Shown here in pieces: positions 7,861 to 14,694 of a DNA stretch of 36,064 nt. The stretch lies in the NCBI GenBank assembly GCA_002405755.1, contig DHMK01000014.1, positions 12,770 to 48,833 of the forward strand, read 5' to 3'. Every line of letters begins with the position of its first letter. The stretch's first letter is position 1. The notes below the pieces were generated by a model that saw only the letters and a program-made list of their open reading frames with translations, had not been told where the DNA came from and ran no database searches. The translations under genes and the position numbers were made by a program. This stretch comes from Clostridiales bacterium UBA4644 (lineage in GTDB: Bacteria; Bacillota; Clostridia; Oscillospirales; Butyricicoccaceae).

Positions 7861-8154
7861 AGCTGCTGTCCGGGCGGAAAATACCGCTTTGACGCACCGA
7901 TTTCTTTAGAAGTCACTGTTTCACTACTTTCTTCCGCCGGGAAGCTGGCCGCCGCCAGCTTCCCGGCACTTCCTTTGTGGAGAAAAAGGCGGGCGGCGAG
8001 GAAAGAAGCGCTGCATAAAATCGGCTGGTTTATGCGGCACAGAGAAGGACGCAAGCTGCGGAAAACGCCGGAGAAGCGGGTGGGCAGCGCGGATTTTGTG
8101 CAGACCACACAAAAGTGTCCTATGATTTTTTGGAAGGTTCGTAAAGCCTGAGCA
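7861..8154 (+). other. Non-coding spacer between two promoters, with a strong hairpin
   Basis: About 290 bp without a convincing gene. It holds a perfect 14-bp inverted repeat, GCCGGGAAGCTGGC (7936-7949) and its complement (7954-7967), with a 4-base loop and only a weak T-rich tail (ACTTCCTTT). A reading frame of 39 codons (8032-8151) encodes a basic peptide but lacks a ribosome binding site. It would be transcribed from P1 as a long 5' leader. No known riboswitch class was recognised. Confidence 0.5.
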
Positions 8155-8183
8155 TTGCATATAAATCCAAAAGTTCGTATAAT
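8155..8183 (+). promoter_or_regulatory. Proximal promoter P2 of the polar amino acid ABC operon
   Basis: TTGCAT (8155-8160), a 17-bp spacer and TATAAT (8178-8183), 38 bp before the start codon. Same boxes, same spacing and same downstream CGTATAATTATTCCA as P1. Confidence 0.8.
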
Positions 8184-8221
8184 TATTCCATCACAAAACG
8201 AAAGAAACGAGGAACCTTCTT

Positions 8222-9160
8222 ATGAAAAAAACAACGAAGATCATCGCCCTCCTGATGGCGGTCATGATGATGGTCCTGCTCTGCGCCTGCGGCAAGCAGA
8301 ACAACGGAACAGCCAAGGACAACAGCGAGACCAACCAGAACAACAGCGAAGCGAACCAGAACGACCAGCAGACAGAGACTCCCAAGGAGCCTGCCAACGC
8401 CCTGGAGCAGATCAAGGCCGACGGCGTCCTGGCCGTGGCCCTCTCTCCCGACTTTTCCCCCATGGAGTTTGTAGACTCCTCCAAGGAGGGCCAGGAGCAG
8501 TATGTGGGCTTTGACGTGTCCCTGGCAAAGTTCATCGCCCAGGAGCTGGGCGTCAGCCTGGAGATCCAGGCCATGAACTTCGATGCCTGCCAGACCGCCG
8601 TTTATACCGGCTCCGTGCCCATGTCCATCTCCGGCTACAGCTGGACGGAGGATCGGGCAGAAAACTATGAGATGTCTGATTATTACTACGCCGGCGAAAA
8701 CGAGACCGAGCAGGTCCTGCTGATCCGCAAGGACGACGCCGATACCTACACCAAGGCCGAGGACTTTGCCGGCAAGGATGTGGGCGCGCAGATCTCCTCC
8801 CTGCAGATGCAGCTGGTGCAGGATCAGCTGGCCGATGCCAACCCCATCACCATCGGCACCATCGACACCGGCGTTCTGGAGCTGAAGAGCGGCAACATCG
8901 AAGCGCTGGCCGTGGCCGCCGGCAACGGCGAAATGATCTGCCAGAACAACCCCGATCTGGTGGTCTGCAGCTGGCAGTTTGAGGTGAAGGCAGAATACGA
9001 GGCCAACGTGATCATCATGCAGAAGGGCGAGACCGAGCTGCTGGAGGCCGTCAACGCCGCGCTGGCCAAGGCCTATGAGGCCGGCTACTACGGCGAGTGG
9101 TACGACGACGCCGTGGAGCTGGGCAAGTCTGAAGCCGCCACCGAGGTCACCCTGGACTGA
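8222..9160 (+). CDS. Polar amino acid ABC transporter, substrate-binding lipoprotein
   Basis: A 312-residue extracellular binding protein of solute-binding family 3 that captures an amino acid (glutamine, glutamate, cystine, histidine or similar) for the permease encoded next. A lipoprotein signal peptide ends in LLCAC with lipidated C23. A linker of about 40 residues rich in Asn, Gln and Glu follows, then the two-lobed binding domain starting near GVLAVALSPDFSPMEF, with the typical GFDVSLAKFIAQELG helix. The start has GAGGAA upstream. It is the first gene of a three-gene operon driven by two nearly identical promoters. The substrate cannot be read from the sequence. Confidence 0.93.
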   Translation: MKKTTKIIALLMAVMMMVLLCACGKQNNGTAKDNSETNQNNSEANQNDQQTETPKEPANALEQIKADGVLAVALSPDFSPMEFVDSSKEGQEQYVGFDVSLAKFIAQELGVSLEIQAMNFDACQTAVYTGSVPMSISGYSWTEDRAENYEMSDYYYAGENETEQVLLIRKDDADTYTKAEDFAGKDVGAQISSLQMQLVQDQLADANPITIGTIDTGVLELKSGNIEALAVAAGNGEMICQNNPDLVVCSWQFEVKAEYEANVIIMQKGETELLEAVNAALAKAYEAGYYGEWYDDAVELGKSEAATEVTLD

Positions 9161-9235
9161 GCGTCCCAAACAAAATAATACACCCGGGCCGGATACCGCA
9201 AAGGCGTCCGGCCCTGTGGACTGGAGATGAAACCT

Positions 9236-9958
9236 ATGAATATGACGCCGCTTTTCCTGGCGTCCACCGGCTTCAAGTTTATCGACTGGCAGAAGCTCTG
9301 GGCGATTTTGCTGAAATATTGGGACAAATTCCTCATCGAGGGTGTGAAATACACCCTGCTGATCTCCGCCATCACCGTGTTTTTCGGCGCGATCCTTGCG
9401 GCGGCGCTGGCGCTGATGAAAATGTCCAAGATCCTGCCTCTGCGGTGGATCTCCGCCATCTATGTGGAGATCATCCGGGGCACGCCCATGCTGCTGCAGC
9501 TGTATTTCTTCTATTTCGGTCTTCCCATGCTGATCCCGGCGCTGAACAAGCAGAAGCTTCTGTGCATCTGCATCGCCCTGATCTGCAACAGCGCGGCCTA
9601 TGTTTCCGAGGTGATCCGCTCCGGCATCCAGGCGGTGGATCCCGGCCAGACGGAGGCCGCCCTGAGCCTGGGCTTCAATAAAAAGCAGACCATGTGGTAT
9701 ATCGTCCTGCCCCAGGCGGTGAAAAACATCCTGCCGGCGCTGGGCAATGAGTTTATCATGATCGTCAAGGATACCTCCCTGGCCTCCACCTTCTTCGTGG
9801 GCGAGCTGATGACCCAGTATCTGCTGGTGAAGGGTACCACCATGCTGCCCATCGAGCCGCTGGTGATCGTGGGCGTGGTCTATTTCATTCTGACCTTTGT
9901 CTTGAGCAAGGTCTTCGGAAAGCTGGAAAGGAGGATGAGCCGCGGTGACCGGGCATGA
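9236..9958 (+). CDS. Polar amino acid ABC transporter, permease
   Basis: A 240-residue inner-membrane permease of the HisM/GlnP family, normally working as a homodimer when only one permease gene is present. Several hydrophobic helices are visible. The conserved cytoplasmic loop lies around EAALSLGFNKKQTMWYIVLP, the EAA motif that contacts the ATPase. EIIRGTPMLLQLYFFYFGLP is the family's typical segment. An in-frame ATG at 9227 sits directly on GGAG, so I prefer the ATG at 9236, for which GGAGATGA has proper spacing. The end overlaps the ATPase gene by 14 bp. Confidence 0.93.
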   Translation: MNMTPLFLASTGFKFIDWQKLWAILLKYWDKFLIEGVKYTLLISAITVFFGAILAAALALMKMSKILPLRWISAIYVEIIRGTPMLLQLYFFYFGLPMLIPALNKQKLLCICIALICNSAAYVSEVIRSGIQAVDPGQTEAALSLGFNKKQTMWYIVLPQAVKNILPALGNEFIMIVKDTSLASTFFVGELMTQYLLVKGTTMLPIEPLVIVGVVYFILTFVLSKVFGKLERRMSRGDRA

Positions 9959-10688
9959 GCTGATCCAGGTAAAGGACCTGAAGAAATATTATCATAAAGG
10001 AGCCATCAAGGCGCTGGACGGCGTTACGGTAGACATCGAAAAGGGCGATGTGGCCGTGGTCATCGGCCCCTCCGGCGGCGGAAAGAGCACCTTCCTCCGC
10101 TCGCTGAACCTGCTGGAAACGCCAACCTCCGGCAGCATCGTCTTTGACGGCGAGGATATCACCGGGAAAAAGGTGGATCTGCCGCTGCACCGGCAGAAGA
10201 TGGGCATGGTCTTCCAGCATTTCAATCTCTTCCCCCATAAGACGATCCTGGAGAATCTGACGCTGGCCCCCAGAAAGGTCAAGCATCTTTCTCAGGCGGA
10301 GGCCGAGGTCAAGGCCATGGCGCTTTTGGAGCGGGTGGGTCTGGCTGACCGGGCCGGAGCTTATCCTGCCCAGCTTTCCGGCGGACAGAAGCAGCGGGTC
10401 GCCATCGTCCGCGCCCTGTGCATGGAGCCGGAGGTCATGCTCTTTGACGAGCCCACCTCCGCGCTGGATCCGGAAATGGTGGGCGAGGTGCTGGAGGTCA
10501 TGAAGGAGCTGGCGCAGGACGGCATGACCATGGTGGTGGTCACCCATGAGATGGGCTTTGCCCGGGAGGTGGCCAGCCGCGTGCTGTTCATTGCCCAGGG
10601 CCAGCTGCTGGAGCAGGGGTCGCCGGAGGAGATTTTCGGAAATCCCCAGCATCCCCGTTTGAAGGAATTCCTCAGTAAGGTTTTATAA
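9945..10688 (+). CDS. Polar amino acid ABC transporter, ATPase
   Basis: A 247-residue cytoplasmic ATPase of the GlnQ/HisP group. Walker A GPSGGGKST is near residue 42, the Q-loop MVFQHFNLFPH near 90, the signature LSGGQKQRVAIVRAL near 146, Walker B VMLFDEPTSALDPE near 167 and the switch histidine in VVVTHEMGFA near 203. It starts with GTG at 9945, inside the permease gene, with AAGGAGG ten bases upstream. It powers uptake by the two proteins encoded upstream. Confidence 0.95.
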   Translation: MTGHELIQVKDLKKYYHKGAIKALDGVTVDIEKGDVAVVIGPSGGGKSTFLRSLNLLETPTSGSIVFDGEDITGKKVDLPLHRQKMGMVFQHFNLFPHKTILENLTLAPRKVKHLSQAEAEVKAMALLERVGLADRAGAYPAQLSGGQKQRVAIVRALCMEPEVMLFDEPTSALDPEMVGEVLEVMKELAQDGMTMVVVTHEMGFAREVASRVLFIAQGQLLEQGSPEEIFGNPQHPRLKEFLSKVL

Positions 10689-10703
10689 AAATAGGGTTTC
10701 AAA

Positions 10704-10740
10704 GGGCCCGGCGAGCGATTCGCCGGGCCGTTTGCTTTTT
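10704..10740. terminator. Terminator shared by convergent genes
   Basis: A 10-bp GC stem (10705-10714 with 10720-10729) is followed on the plus strand by GTTTGCTTTTT, ending the ABC operon. Read on the minus strand, the same stem follows the lipoprotein gene, with a weaker T-rich tail. Confidence 0.85.
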
Positions 10741-10752
10741 GAACCTTTAAGG

Positions 10753-12207
10753 TCAGTCCGCCATGCAGAGCCCCTCCAGCACCTCGCCGCCGAAGCGGGG
10801 GCCGTCGGGGGTCTCCAGCTGGAAGGCGTCGGAGAGCTTCAGCCAGCGGGAAGCGCCGCTCTGGTCCCGGGCCAGGATCCAGAGCAGATCGTCCGTTCCC
10901 TCCAGTGTCAGCGCTTCGCCGGGCTGGGCAGTATCGGAGGCGGGCGCGCCGGCGTCCTTATCTGCGCCGGACCAGAGGAACACCGGCTGCAGCACCGTCA
11001 CGGGAAACGCCTGGGTGGCGGTATATTCCGTTTGGGGCCGCCGCACCAGCCAGTCCCGCTCGTTCAGCGTATATTCCGCATCGGCGAACCAGGTCTGCAA
11101 AACGCTGAGCCGGAAATAGCTCTTCACCGTGCCGCGGCCGTCGAATTCCATATCGGACCAGTCCAGCGCGGGGCTGAAGACCAGCCCCTCCAGCTTGCCG
11201 ATGCAGCGGAGCGTCGTGCCGTCAAAGCGGAAGAAGGTGGTGGCATAGTCTTCACTGGGGCCCCATTCCTGAAGGGCGATCTCCAGATAACCGTCGGTCT
11301 CGTCCAGGTCGGTGATGGCGTAGGCCGGGTCCGGATGCTCAAGATAGACGCCCGCCTCGGCCAGGGCCGGGGCGTAGTCCGTGCCGTTGATGATAAAATG
11401 CGCCAGCGCCTGCTCCGGCTCCGCCGCATCGCGCTCCGGCGGCAGCGCCGCCAGGACCGTATCGCCGGTGCTGCCGGGATACAGCGGGCAGCGCACCGCC
11501 TTGCCGCATTCCACGATGAGGGGATAGACCTGCGGGTCGTCCACGAAGGTCAGCTCCTCCAGGGAAGCCTCCGTGCCGCCGCCGATGGCGAAGGAAAGCT
11601 CCGGCGTGCAGCGAAACAGATAGCGGGCCTGCCCGGAATAAAGGGGCTGCTGCCAGACGGCGGTCAGCTCGTAAACGCGTTTTTCAAAGGCGGCGTAGTC
11701 CAGCGTCAGCAGCGTTCCCTGAGCGGAGCCGTCCAGCGGGTCAGAGGGAAGAAGGCCCCAGCCGGTCTCGTCCCAGCTGCGGACGGTGAGCCTGTCCGGC
11801 GGGACGGCAAAGTCCAGCGGCAGCGCATCCTGCCGGGTGGGCAGCTGGGGGATGTCCTCCAGAGAAATGGCGGTGGTCTCTGCGGAAAGAAGGTCTGTCC
11901 CGGCGATGCTGCCGCCGGCGGTGGTATAGCTCCAGCGATCCGGCTGGAGCAGCGCGGTGATGGTGGAGCCGTCTGCCTGCAGCGTCAGCGCCGGCGGAGC
12001 GGAAAGCGCGCCCTCCGCGGGCTCGGTGGGGCTTGGGTCGGGCGTCTCCGGCGTTTCCGGGGTCTCCGGCGGGGTCTCCGGCGTCTGGCCGGACTGGGAG
12101 GGGTCTGCCGCCGTGCCGCCGGGGGTGGACCGGCTTCCGCAGGAGGAAAGCAGCGCCAAAACCAGCAGCAGGGCCAAAAACAGGGAAAAAACCGCTCTTT
12201 TTTTCAT
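10753..12207 (-). CDS. Lipoprotein of unknown function
   Basis: I do not recognise the family. The protein has 484 residues, a clear lipoprotein signal (MKKRAVFSL..., ending LLSSC with lipidated C23) and a proline/glutamate/threonine-rich linker (about 35-65) made of repeated TPE-type units. A mostly beta-looking extracellular part of about 410 residues follows. That part is acidic, rich in Trp and Tyr, and shows no catalytic motif I can name. The C-terminal stretch around PVFLWSGADKDAG to LARDQSGASRWLKLSD could be a small SH3-like or beta-sandwich domain, but this is a guess. The start has AAAGGGGCGA upstream. The gene is monocistronic, divergent from the D-glutamate cyclase gene and convergent with the ABC operon. 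Confidence 0.85.
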   Translation of the reverse strand: MKKRAVFSLFLALLLVLALLSSCGSRSTPGGTAADPSQSGQTPETPPETPETPETPDPSPTEPAEGALSAPPALTLQADGSTITALLQPDRWSYTTAGGSIAGTDLLSAETTAISLEDIPQLPTRQDALPLDFAVPPDRLTVRSWDETGWGLLPSDPLDGSAQGTLLTLDYAAFEKRVYELTAVWQQPLYSGQARYLFRCTPELSFAIGGGTEASLEELTFVDDPQVYPLIVECGKAVRCPLYPGSTGDTVLAALPPERDAAEPEQALAHFIINGTDYAPALAEAGVYLEHPDPAYAITDLDETDGYLEIALQEWGPSEDYATTFFRFDGTTLRCIGKLEGLVFSPALDWSDMEFDGRGTVKSYFRLSVLQTWFADAEYTLNERDWLVRRPQTEYTATQAFPVTVLQPVFLWSGADKDAGAPASDTAQPGEALTLEGTDDLLWILARDQSGASRWLKLSDAFQLETPDGPRFGGEVLEGLCMAD

Positions 12208-12240
12208 AAAATCGCCCCTTTCGGATGGATCGTTCCTTAT

Positions 12241-12269
12241 AGTTTACCACGAAAGCCCGGGTTTATCAA
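12241..12269 (-). promoter_or_regulatory. Promoter of the lipoprotein gene
   Basis: On the minus strand TTGATA (12264-12269), a 17-bp spacer and TAAACT (12241-12246), 34 bp before the start codon. Confidence 0.6.
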
Positions 12270-12288
12270 CGGGCGGCGCTGCCGGGGC

Positions 12289-12317
12289 TTTCTTTTTGCG
12301 GCGGACTGTGCTATACT
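12289..12317 (+). promoter_or_regulatory. Promoter of the D-glutamate cyclase gene
   Basis: TATACT (12312-12317) with a weak -35, TTTCTT, at 17-bp spacing. An imperfect inverted repeat (GAAAGCCCGG 12251-12260 with CCGGGGCTTTC 12282-12292) lies just upstream and partly overlaps both divergent promoters. Confidence 0.45.
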
Positions 12318-12351
12318 GCAAAAAGAGACAGAAAAGGGGAGGCCGAAGCGT

Positions 12352-14007
12352 ATGGAAGCGGTGTTTGAGCGGATCTGGAGGGTCATGGAGGCAGATCCGG
12401 GCAACCGGGGCCTGACCAGGAACGTGCCCCGGCCCGATCTGGCTGCCCTGGGGCGGAGCCTGCTGGAGGCGGACGAGGTGTTCATCCTCTCGGGCTTCCC
12501 GGTGCAGAAGGCCGGCGGCGCGGGGGAGACGGACGGCCCGGTGGGCGCCTGCGATCTGGCGGCGGTGCTCTGTACGCTGGGGAAAAAGGTCACCGTGCTC
12601 ACCGATGAGTCCTCCTGCGCCGCGCTGCTGACCGTCTGCGAGCAATATGCCCCCGGCGCGGAGGTTCTGTGCGTACCCCGGCGGGGCGGCCCGGCCTTTT
12701 GCTATCGTCTGCTGAAGCAGCGCCGGCCCACCCATATCATCGCCATCGAGCGCCCCGGCAAGGGCCGGGACGGGCATTATCATAATTTCCGGGGAGAATG
12801 GATCGACGAGCTGCTTTCCGACACCGATCTGCTGATGCAGGCGGAAAACGCAGTGAAGATCGGCATCGGCGACGGCGGCAACGAGCTTGGCATGGGCGCG
12901 CTGCGCAGGCAGATCGAGCGGCAGGTGGAGCGGGGCGACCTGATCTGCGCCGAGGCCAAGGCGGATTTCACGCTGACCTCCGGCGTTTCCAACTGGTGGG
13001 GCTGGGGCATCCGGGCGGTGCTCACGGCGCTCACCGGACGGGATCTGATGCCAACAGAGCAGCAGGAATGGGCGCTGCTGCGGGTCATCGTGGCCCAGGG
13101 CTGCGTAGACGGCGTTACGGGACAGGCGGAGCTGACGGTGGATCATCTTTCTCAGGAGGAAAATCTTTCCATCCTGCGGGCCCTGCGGGAGGCGGTGCGC
13201 CTGCCGGATTATGAAGCAATGGAGCCGGCGCAGGCCCGGCGGCTGTTTCGGGCAGACGCGCTGGTACGGCCCACGGCGGGGATGTGCGCAGGCTATGCCC
13301 AGTGCAACCTGCTGGCGCTGCCCTCCGCTCTGGCGGCGGACTTTCGGGAGTTTGCCCGGCGCAATCCCTTTTCCTGCCCGGTGCTGGAGGAGAGCCAGCC
13401 GGGCAGCCGCAGCCTGAAGCTGCTGGGGCGCGACCTGGATCTGGCCCGGGATTTTCCCCGCTACCGGATCTGGAAGGACGGGACGCTGGTCGATCAGCCG
13501 CTGGACCTGGAGCAGTATTGGAACGAGGATCTGGTGGCCTTTCTCATCGGCTGCAGCTTTTCCTTTGAGGATGCGCTGCTGCAGGCGGGCGTGCCGGTGC
13601 GGCACATCGAGGAGGGGTGCAATGTGCCCATGTTCCGCACCTCCGTGGACTGCGTGCCCTATGGGGCGTTTTCCGGAAAAATGGTGGTGAGCATGCGTCC
13701 CATGACGCCGGAGCAGGCGGAGCTGGCCCGGGAGATCACGGCCCGGATGCCCCGCGTCCATGGGGCCCCGGTGCAGATCGGCCATCCGGAGCGCATCGGC
13801 GTCCGGGATATTCTGCATCCGGATTTCGGCGACGCCGTTACGGTAAAGCCGGGGGAGATCCCCGTGTTCTGGCCCTGCGGCGTGACGCCACAGTCGGTGG
13901 TGATGCAGGTGCGCCCGCCCTTTGCCATCACCCATGCGCCGGGACATATGCTCATCACCGATGTAAAAAACAGCGACCTGATGACGCCGCTCCAGGAAAA
14001 ACGCTGA
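12352..14007 (+). CDS. DUF4392-DUF1445 fusion, probable D-glutamate cyclase
   Basis: A 551-residue two-domain protein. Residues about 1-285 are DUF4392-like (the C-terminal domain of the human D-glutamate cyclase), with the motif GIGDGGNELGMG at 171-182. Residues about 305-545 are DUF1445-like, with TAGMCAGYAQCNL (308-320), ARRNPFSCPVLEE, EEGCNVPMFRT, and FWPCGVTPQ (506-514). The human mitochondrial enzyme DGLUCY, which turns D-glutamate into 5-oxo-D-proline, carries both domains, as I recall with DUF1445 first; here the order is reversed. The fusion therefore supports a joint function, probably D-glutamate removal, though activity is inferred. The start ATG at 12352 has AAAGGGGAGG nine bases upstream. 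The frame is open far upstream, but that part is antisense to the lipoprotein gene. Confidence 0.85.
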   Translation: MEAVFERIWRVMEADPGNRGLTRNVPRPDLAALGRSLLEADEVFILSGFPVQKAGGAGETDGPVGACDLAAVLCTLGKKVTVLTDESSCAALLTVCEQYAPGAEVLCVPRRGGPAFCYRLLKQRRPTHIIAIERPGKGRDGHYHNFRGEWIDELLSDTDLLMQAENAVKIGIGDGGNELGMGALRRQIERQVERGDLICAEAKADFTLTSGVSNWWGWGIRAVLTALTGRDLMPTEQQEWALLRVIVAQGCVDGVTGQAELTVDHLSQEENLSILRALREAVRLPDYEAMEPAQARRLFRADALVRPTAGMCAGYAQCNLLALPSALAADFREFARRNPFSCPVLEESQPGSRSLKLLGRDLDLARDFPRYRIWKDGTLVDQPLDLEQYWNEDLVAFLIGCSFSFEDALLQAGVPVRHIEEGCNVPMFRTSVDCVPYGAFSGKMVVSMRPMTPEQAELAREITARMPRVHGAPVQIGHPERIGVRDILHPDFGDAVTVKPGEIPVFWPCGVTPQSVVMQVRPPFAITHAPGHMLITDVKNSDLMTPLQEKR

Positions 14008-14023
14008 AATCAGGCAAAAACAC

Positions 14024-14052
14024 TTGATTTTTTCTTCGGAATCAGTTATACT
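14024..14052 (+). promoter_or_regulatory. tRNA promoter
   Basis: TTGATT (14024-14029), a 17-bp spacer and TATACT (14047-14052), about 40 bp before the tRNA. Confidence 0.75.
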
Positions 14053-14092
14053 ATACGGGCGGTGGAAAATCCGCCGCCCATTTTGATCCTCT

Positions 14093-14168
14093 GCTGGAAT
14101 AGCTCAGTCGGTAGAGCAGCTGATTCGTAATCAGCAGGTCGCGTGTTCAAGTCACGTTTCCAGCTCCA
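14093..14168 (+). tRNA. tRNA-Thr (anticodon CGU)
   Basis: A full cloverleaf of 76 nt with encoded CCA. The acceptor stem is GCTGGAA with TTCCAGC, the D-arm contains AGCTCAGTCGGTAGAGC, and the anticodon stem GCTGA/TCAGC closes the loop TTCGTAA with anticodon CGT at 14126-14128. The T-loop is TTCAAGT. It reads ACG codons. Confidence 0.95.
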
Positions 14169-14170
14169 GA

Positions 14171-14206
14171 AGCGCCGAAGGCCTTGTCCTTCGGCGCTTT
14201 TCTTTT
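14171..14206 (+). terminator. tRNA terminator
   Basis: An 11-bp stem AGCGCCGAAGG/CCTTCGGCGCT with a 6-base loop, followed by TTTTCTTTT, immediately after the tRNA. Confidence 0.9.
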
Positions 14207-14318
14207 GCGCAAAGGCACCGGAGCCGCCGCGCGGGCGGGACGAAGCTGCGGAAGCGCCGCCATAGAAACTTTAGAAATTCTTTTGCCGCAGCACCTTTTC
14301 ATTCCCGGTTTGTCCGTG

Positions 14319-14324
14319 TATAAT
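14319..14324 (+). promoter_or_regulatory. -10 box of the zapA operon promoter
   Basis: A perfect TATAAT after GTCCGTG, 48 bp before the zapA start; the -35 region (TTTTCA/TTTCAT) is weak. It may drive the long run of genes from zapA to mrdA, since no terminator is seen between them. Confidence 0.5.
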
Positions 14325-14372
14325 GGAAATAATTATAAGCAGAACAAAAAGACTGATACAGGGGGATCGAAT

Positions 14373-14681
14373 ATGCTGAACCGTGTGATCGTGAATATCG
14401 ATGATTTTGATTATACCGTGGTCTCGGAGGATCCCGAGGATTATATCCGCAAGAACGCCGCGCTGGTGGACCAGACCATCCGGGAGATCAAGGCCTCCAC
14501 GCCCTTTTCCGCCATGACCTCCGCTGTGCTGGCCGCCATGAACCTTTCGGACAGGTATTATAAGGCCCAGGACTCCGCCGACGGGCTGCGGGTGCAGATC
14601 AAGGACTATGCGGAAGAATGCGCCCGGCTGCGGGCGGAGGTGGCCCGGCTGAACAAAGAGCTCAAGGAAGCCAAGCGTTGA
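14373..14681 (+). CDS. zapA: Cell division protein ZapA
   Basis: A 102-residue FtsZ-associated protein that bundles FtsZ filaments at the division ring. The N-terminal beta-rich part (NRVIVNIDDFDYTVVSEDPE) is typical, followed by a long helix and a C-terminal coiled coil rich in Glu, Leu, Lys and Arg (about 70-102). The start ATG at 14373 has GGGGGA upstream; the open frame further upstream overlaps the tRNA terminator. It sits 13 bp before the U32 peptidase gene, a pairing commonly seen in Clostridia. Confidence 0.88.
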   Translation: MLNRVIVNIDDFDYTVVSEDPEDYIRKNAALVDQTIREIKASTPFSAMTSAVLAAMNLSDRYYKAQDSADGLRVQIKDYAEECARLRAEVARLNKELKEAKR

Positions 14682-14694
14682 GAGGAGACCTCCC

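Noticed and set aside
8032..8151. 39-codon gene in the spacer before the ABC operon
   Set aside because: No ribosome site, no recognisable family; kept only as part of the spacer description.
10732..12351. Very long open frame upstream of the D-glutamate cyclase domain
   Set aside because: It is antisense to the lipoprotein gene and lacks any family resemblance; a ribosome site and the DUF4392 start fix the true start at 12352.
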